Assembly: GCA_921293015.1 (NCBI GenBank)
Contig: OV121094.1
Span: forward strand, 5,942,764 to 6,006,763
Length of the DNA: 64,000 bases
Source of the DNA: Phorcus lineatus
Taxonomy: Eukaryota > Mollusca > Gastropoda > Trochida > Trochidae
Direction of reading: 5' to 3'
The notes beneath the pieces are model-generated. The model was not told where the DNA came from. It saw only the letters and a program-made list of their open reading frames with translations, and did not search any database. Of this stretch, positions 58,731 to 64,000 are shown one piece after another; position 1 is the stretch's first letter; every line of letters begins with the position of its first letter. The translations under genes were made by a program, and so were the position numbers.

Positions 58731-61700
58731 GCATTTATTAAGTTGAGAGCAATTCTGTTTAAACATAAACAAAAAGCCTCGAATCCTTCTCGTATACCGA
58801 AATTGGAATCGTGCCAGTCAGCAAGTCGCAATAGCAACTAAAGAAGAACTTGCTTTTGATAAGAACTTCCCATGTTTTCTTTTACACCTTTTGAACTGAA
58901 TTATTAACTTTAAATGCCAATATTTACACTTAATCAACAAAAGTTAGAGTTGTCTTAAACAAAAACCAGTAAGACCTACTGACTAGCATCTCCAGCCGGC
59001 ATATCAGTATTTATTTATATCAATTGAATCGCCTACTACACTCATGTTGCTTTATTTCTTCTTTCCAATATATAGAAGGCATGCAATCTATTTGAAAATT
59101 CTACAAAGGTACATAATATTATTTTGATTATATTTAGATGAATATATTCTTCAAATATGGCAAGATTTATAGCTTCTACTATGTTTTGAATGTTTCTAAA
59201 GAAAGTTTGTCGACACATTCATAAGTGGGTGTCTACAATGGACAAATGTAAACTTCCAAAAAACGATAGTCTTCATAGCTTCCTCTCTTAGGTAGAGGAT
59301 TTACGACTGCCGATTGAAGTAATGAAGATGAAAGCACAGAAATGTTTATATTGCTACCGAAAAGTTCATTTGAGTGCATATCTGTGTTTCAGTTAATGGA
59401 AACGCATCGACGTGTATCCCATTCACAAACTGATATAGCAACAGAACAAGAGAAATGTCATTAGTGACATAGCTGTTACATAATCTGAAGTACATCCTAA
59501 CTACAAAAGATACATGCTAAATACATACAGTGTGATTGCCTTTTACAGATATCTCATAATATGTGTGTGTAAATGTCATAAAGTAACAAATAAAGGGTTC
59601 ATTTCGGATGCTAAACATACAAGAACAAATTGATAAACTAAAAAAATTCATTTAGGTTACACTGGCAAATGATTATTGTTGAAGTTTTATTGTCAATTGC
59701 ATTCATTGTATCAGTGATACAAGCTTTTCTTCTTCCACATTGCTGATTTTGATGTACATAAAAACGTAAACAAATATTTTGTTATTTCATTTGTTATAGT
59801 TCATCAACAATGTTTAATTTCTAATGATTTAGTTTTTTCAACTAAATTAGATTTATTTACAAAGTTATAAAAAGACACAATTTCAAAACGTGATATCATA
59901 TATAGAAAAGTACTTTTACATTTATGGGCGTACAGTGAGATAAAAGCTGAACAAAATATATGTACTGAAATGAAGGGACTATCAGAAGTGAGTGTATCAT
60001 TGTTAACATCAATTGTCTATCTCGACAACATGCACTTATATGGGAAACGTTACAGTAATGACTGACTACACTGCTCTCTGTTATAAAGTTGGATGACATT
60101 TCAAAAGACATAAAACAACGACGTCGATTATTTCAAATTGTTATGATAAGGCAATTGTGTGTTTGAGTAAAGCTGAACACTGATTTACTGCATCACGGTT
60201 GAAGAGAACAGTTTAATGACTTTGCACCTAAGAGTTGGCAACTAATGTGTGATCATCTGTCCCTGGGGTTAGGGCAATAAATGACAGTTGCCTAAATAGC
60301 TTATACTCTGAAATACAGTTATTACGAATATATGTGTGTTTGTGTCCCATGGAATTGGTGCTAGATGTATCACATAGGATGAAATGTAGTTCCACATGTC
60401 GTAAATGTTCGTGAGAAAAAAGGCACCACCTTAACTTTAATGCAAGACATAGTTATCAAGATCTACAATGTAGTTACCAAGTAGATTTCACACATAACAA
60501 ATTGACTAATGAACTTAATAGACAAAATGAAATGTTGTACATTTTCATCCCATGTATTTTTATTTTTTAAGAGCTACTATGTCATCATGAGCTACGTTTG
60601 TCAGCGCAATCCGTTGGTTTAATGTTTCAGATGACATTCTCAGGAGTCTGATGTTTGTATTTGGTTACAGGTAACTGTAATTCTATTTTTCATTTTCAAA
60701 AGATCATCAGGGTCCTAATGGTCTATACCAGTCTTATTTAGGATTTGCAGAAAAATGCAAAAACAAAATATATCATTGCTTTACTTGAAAGCATAACATA
60801 GCTCACATTGCAGCGACCAATATTGATATTCTCAACGTGTACTGTGACAACAAAACATGGATTTTATACAAAGGTAACTGTCCAGCAGTTACAAAACTTC
60901 ATTTGCATGACATGTAGTGACCTTTTTTAAAAAAACAATTTTTACTTATTAAAAATGCTAGGAGTTTTTAAAACAATATACAAATAAATAAAACGTAAAT
61001 TTAAGAAATTCAAGGATTAAAGTAACACTAACCGACGAGTATAATACAAACTTGTTTTTACAACAGGATGTTAACGTTTTAACTCTCTGATGGTATTTTG
61101 TCCTGTGTTATTGTCATCAATGTGATTGGAGTTAGATGACAGTATCATAACCGAAATCCTTTCTGTGAATAATTAATTATAATTTATTTAAACAACTTTT
61201 GTGCCTCTATTAGTAACATGTTGATTTGTAATTTACGATGAATCACCCCATTTTATCTAACATTTCATCAACAACATGTTATTGTTCAGTAAGTAGAAGC
61301 ATATATTTACAATTTATGAAATTGTTACGGGAGAAAAAAATACCTTTTTGCAGAAACAACTATTGAAAGTTTATTTTGTGTCTCGAGATGAAGGTTTTTT
61401 ATTTTGATTTATAGATCATCATGCCTGTTTTTTAAAATGATGACAAACTGTGATTGAAACTACGCAACATGCCCGCACAGAAATTTTTACGCGTTATCAT
61501 TATCATTATTACAATTATAAAGTTTAAATTTGGTATTTTAATGTCACAGGTTACGTTTGTTTGACCTTTGAATATTTGAATACAGATACTAATTTGCATT
61601 AATCAAAATGATGTAATACTTCTCATATTTAACATGCAAATTTTATTGGGCACATTATATGCCTGGTTAAAAATGTTAACATATGTTCTTGAAAAACGTA

Positions 61701-63120
61701 AGGTGTTTCAACAATTGCCAAGATATCTATCCAATCTCAAGTTAGAAGTCAATTATTTACTAAGGTTTATGGCAAACCTTTTGAATATACATTCAGCAGA
61801 CAGGGAAGTATGATAAGTGATCTATCAGAATTAATACTCTGGAGATAATCAAGGATGTTTTTGCATATAGATAGTTAGTCTATTTTATGACCCTTCTTAA
61901 GTTGAAATGTATAGCTTTTAATCACCCGTCAGTTACCTTTAATTAAAATAATCATAATATTAACCATAATCTGTCACTTATATTTAGATATATTAGAAGG
62001 GTATTCTAAACAAGACATGATCTGATCCGTCACGTCTGTGATGTTCATGAATATTCGTTAATGACCATAAACCAATCGTTAGTTGCATTGACTGGTCACT
62101 TTAGTTTCGTGTCATTTATAACTGCCCTGATACCTTAAATACTTTGATTTGATGTATGCTTCCTGTGGAGTACTTACAGCTATTCTGATCCTTTAGGAAA
62201 TGTACAATTATAACACATCCAAGACTTGACTGTCAACATAATAATGTACATGCTTCATCGGTTACCATACTATATTTTCCGTGGTGCGTTAATCTAACTT
62301 TCTTACTCGACGATGTTGTATTTTCAAAGTGATGTTTGCTCTGACATCATATTGATAACTTCTAACGTTACACTTACAGATAACATTATGTATTCAGATG
62401 TATCACCATTGCAATTTGTGAGAGTTTACGAATACATTTTATTTACAAGGCTGTATTGTTCTTAAGAATCAACTGCCGTCATATTGTATCATTCCTTTTT
62501 CTTATCAAGTAAAAATACTATAAACCCTTTTCAACTAGTCATAGTACATTTACATTACAGTTCCTTGATTCTTCCCAGAAAACAGAAAAGGACAGAAGCC
62601 TTACTAGTGTATTACGAAATAATTGAATGACCAAGATTGATGACAGGAAATTCATATCTGCAGCTATTCCTGATTGTTGTTCCAGGTATAGAAGACTAAG
62701 ACAACAACGATGGTAAATGTCAGTGCTACTCGCATCACAATTCGTAGTGAATAATGATAAAGACTGGTCACTATAGTCTCATTGCATTCACTTCTGTCCT
62801 GATACTTTAATGAATTTGATTTCATGTCTGGCGTATGGAGTCTTTGGTTGGCAAATCCGACCTTTAGGGAAATATCCAATTAGATCCTGACTCAGACTCG
62901 ATTTGAACATAATGTGAAAAAAAATCTTGATTCTCCGATTGTTATATATTAATGAACATTATAGCCATTCAGAAAATCAGTCAAAAGAAAACTATTATAA
63001 ATAAGTATGTTAAACAATCGCAACTAACATATTTTAGCATCCACACATCAAAATGAACCAGAGTGACATTTCATTTGTTTGCTGATTCAAAACAGTATAA
63101 GATAAAAACGTGACTTGGGT

Positions 63121-63186
63121 GTATTACAAAATGGCTTCATTAACTCAGGGACGGAGATTGCGTTACAGGAAATTACTTTCTGCAGC
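63121..63186. other. 66-bp highly conserved island, second copy
   Basis: Second copy of the island at 45,807-45,872 with two mismatches. Here the plus-strand ATG frame has GGA in place of the stop (MASLTQGRRLRYRKLLSAAY) and runs to a TGA just before GGTAAGT. Confidence 0.55.
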
Positions 63187-64000
63187 TTATCATGGTTGGT
63201 GTGCCAGGCAGAGATACTTAGACTGAAATGATGGTAAGTCTTCAGGCAACTTGCGTCACATTTCGTAATCATGGATAAGCAAGACAGAAATATCAGGATG
63301 CTATTTCCTTCCTTAAAGTACGCAAAAAAATATTTGACGTCGGATATACTAATTTTCAAAATGCACACGTTCAATTGTTATGCTGACATTTATATACTTA
63401 GGGTGAAGCAAGAACAACCTAATGGCATTGTGTTTTGTTAAAAAACAGTCGGGAATCATACCCAGACGTTTTTGCTATATGTTATAAGCAGACACTTTAC
63501 ATACCGAGCTACTAACCAAAGTGGCTTCCGTATACTGCAAACATTTTGTCAGAATGTATTATATATATAAGGCGAAAAAGACATGATTTTTATAGTCACT
63601 TTAAAAAATATTTCTAATGATGTAACATCTTTGAAACTGTTCATTGCACATTATGTTGTATTTATAATGATATTGTGTTTGAAAGACAATATTAAACAGG
63701 AATTCAGATATCATTTTGATGTTAAATGCTTCCTTTTAATTTTTTTATGTAAAAGTTGAACAAAATAGATATGGAACATTTTACGATTTTTTTAAATTGT
63801 CCTCGTAGCATGCCTGATAAATAAAAAACAAGTTGGATTAAGAAGTCTCGTGGAGCATTGTACATTAATATTTGTTACATGGTAAAATGTATTTACTCCT
63901 TAGCCTTATAAACTAATGAAAACATGATAAGAAACTTATTTGTCTCCTCTGGGATGTAATTCTCACTAATTTCAATAACTTCATTGCCAATATCGCTTCT

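Larger units (their letters stand above)
57000..63700. repeat. Segmental-duplication module W (blocks i/h to o)
   Basis: Aligned blocks: 57,640-57,900 with i (22,480-23,100 and 35,370-35,640); 58,500-58,730 with h (20,080-20,300 and 33,425-33,620); 59,165-59,235 with 23,930-24,000; 60,170-60,360 with k; 60,760-61,480 with l (shared tatttacaatttatg/tttctgcagaaac and tctcgagatgaagg); 62,035 with m; 62,720 with n; 63,121 with o. Block i comes before block h here, the reverse of their order in Y and Z. Spacing from the Z copy is 17-19 kb. A 95-codon minus-strand frame over block o and a 71-codon frame over block n (ending in hydrophobic MRVALTFTIVVVLVFYTW) are not preserved in Z. Confidence 0.65.

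Noticed and set aside
62664-62879. Minus-strand 71-codon frame with a C-terminal membrane-like segment in block n
   Set aside because: The homologous stretch at 45.4 kb does not preserve the frame (1-nt length difference and stops).
63087-63374. Minus-strand 95-codon frame over block o as a protein
   Set aside because: The part shared with 45.8 kb is alignable, but nearly all differences are non-synonymous and the ends of the frame are not shared.
1-64000. CRISPR arrays, operons or other prokaryotic features
   Set aside because: No regularly spaced repeats or dense coding; the sequence is clearly animal nuclear DNA with retrotransposons and SINEs.

Overview
This is animal genomic DNA, AT-rich (about one third G+C by eye), with almost no long open reading frames. 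It carries the usual fossils of an invertebrate genome: LINEs, a Penelope-like element, mariner- and Harbinger-type DNA transposons, tRNA-derived SINEs and small inverted-repeat elements. The repeat repertoire (Penelope GIY-YIG fragments, the GC-rich 'cccccgcaaag' repeat, the LINE type) fits a lophotrochozoan, most likely a bivalve mollusc. That taxonomic call is inference from family resemblance, not a search result. I see no complete host gene.

Layout. 1-4.4 kb: a possible first exon of a secreted or membrane protein on the minus strand (569-700), a decayed minus-strand LINE (about 2.37-3.1 kb) and a near-identical 165-bp tandem duplication (3082-3411). 4.4-46.3 kb and 56-63.7 kb: a mosaic of long, diverged, same-orientation segmental duplications. 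Reading blocks against one another gives the order a-b-d-c-e-f-g-h-i-j-k-l-m-n-o for a unit of about 19 kb. It is most complete at 27.3-46.3 kb (module Z), with partial copies at 4.5-13.3 kb (X: a to g), 13.5-25 kb (Y: b to j) and 57-63.7 kb (W: i/h to o, with h and i in swapped order). Insertions interrupt the modules: a tRNA-SINE (6.2-6.4 kb), a TA-flanked MITE (15.14-15.76 kb), a LINE fragment (25.65-26.6 kb), a SINE-like pair (27.05 and 32.6 kb), a 1-kb inverted-repeat transposon (35.68-36.69 kb), another SINE copy (36.95 kb), a second inverted-repeat element (37.67-38.57 kb), the GC-rich repeat pair (39.9-40.7 kb) and a deleted mariner (43.53-44.07 kb).

46.3-56 kb is the transposon-rich part. 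It holds a Harbinger (HARBI1-like) transposase fossil (48.56-49.25 kb), a 148-bp hairpin (50.34-50.49 kb), a young 5'-truncated LINE with an intact 700-codon reverse transcriptase and a clean 10-bp target-site duplication (51.76-54.10 kb), and a Penelope-like element end with GIY-YIG endonuclease and a flanking inverted repeat (55.01-55.64 kb).

The only proteins recognised with confidence are transposon proteins. The duplicated modules presumably arose around a tandem gene family, but the substitutions I could read between copies are mostly non-synonymous in every candidate frame. I therefore cannot show that any shared block is a conserved coding exon. Most of the duplicated sequence looks like intron or intergenic DNA with a few unusually conserved islands.
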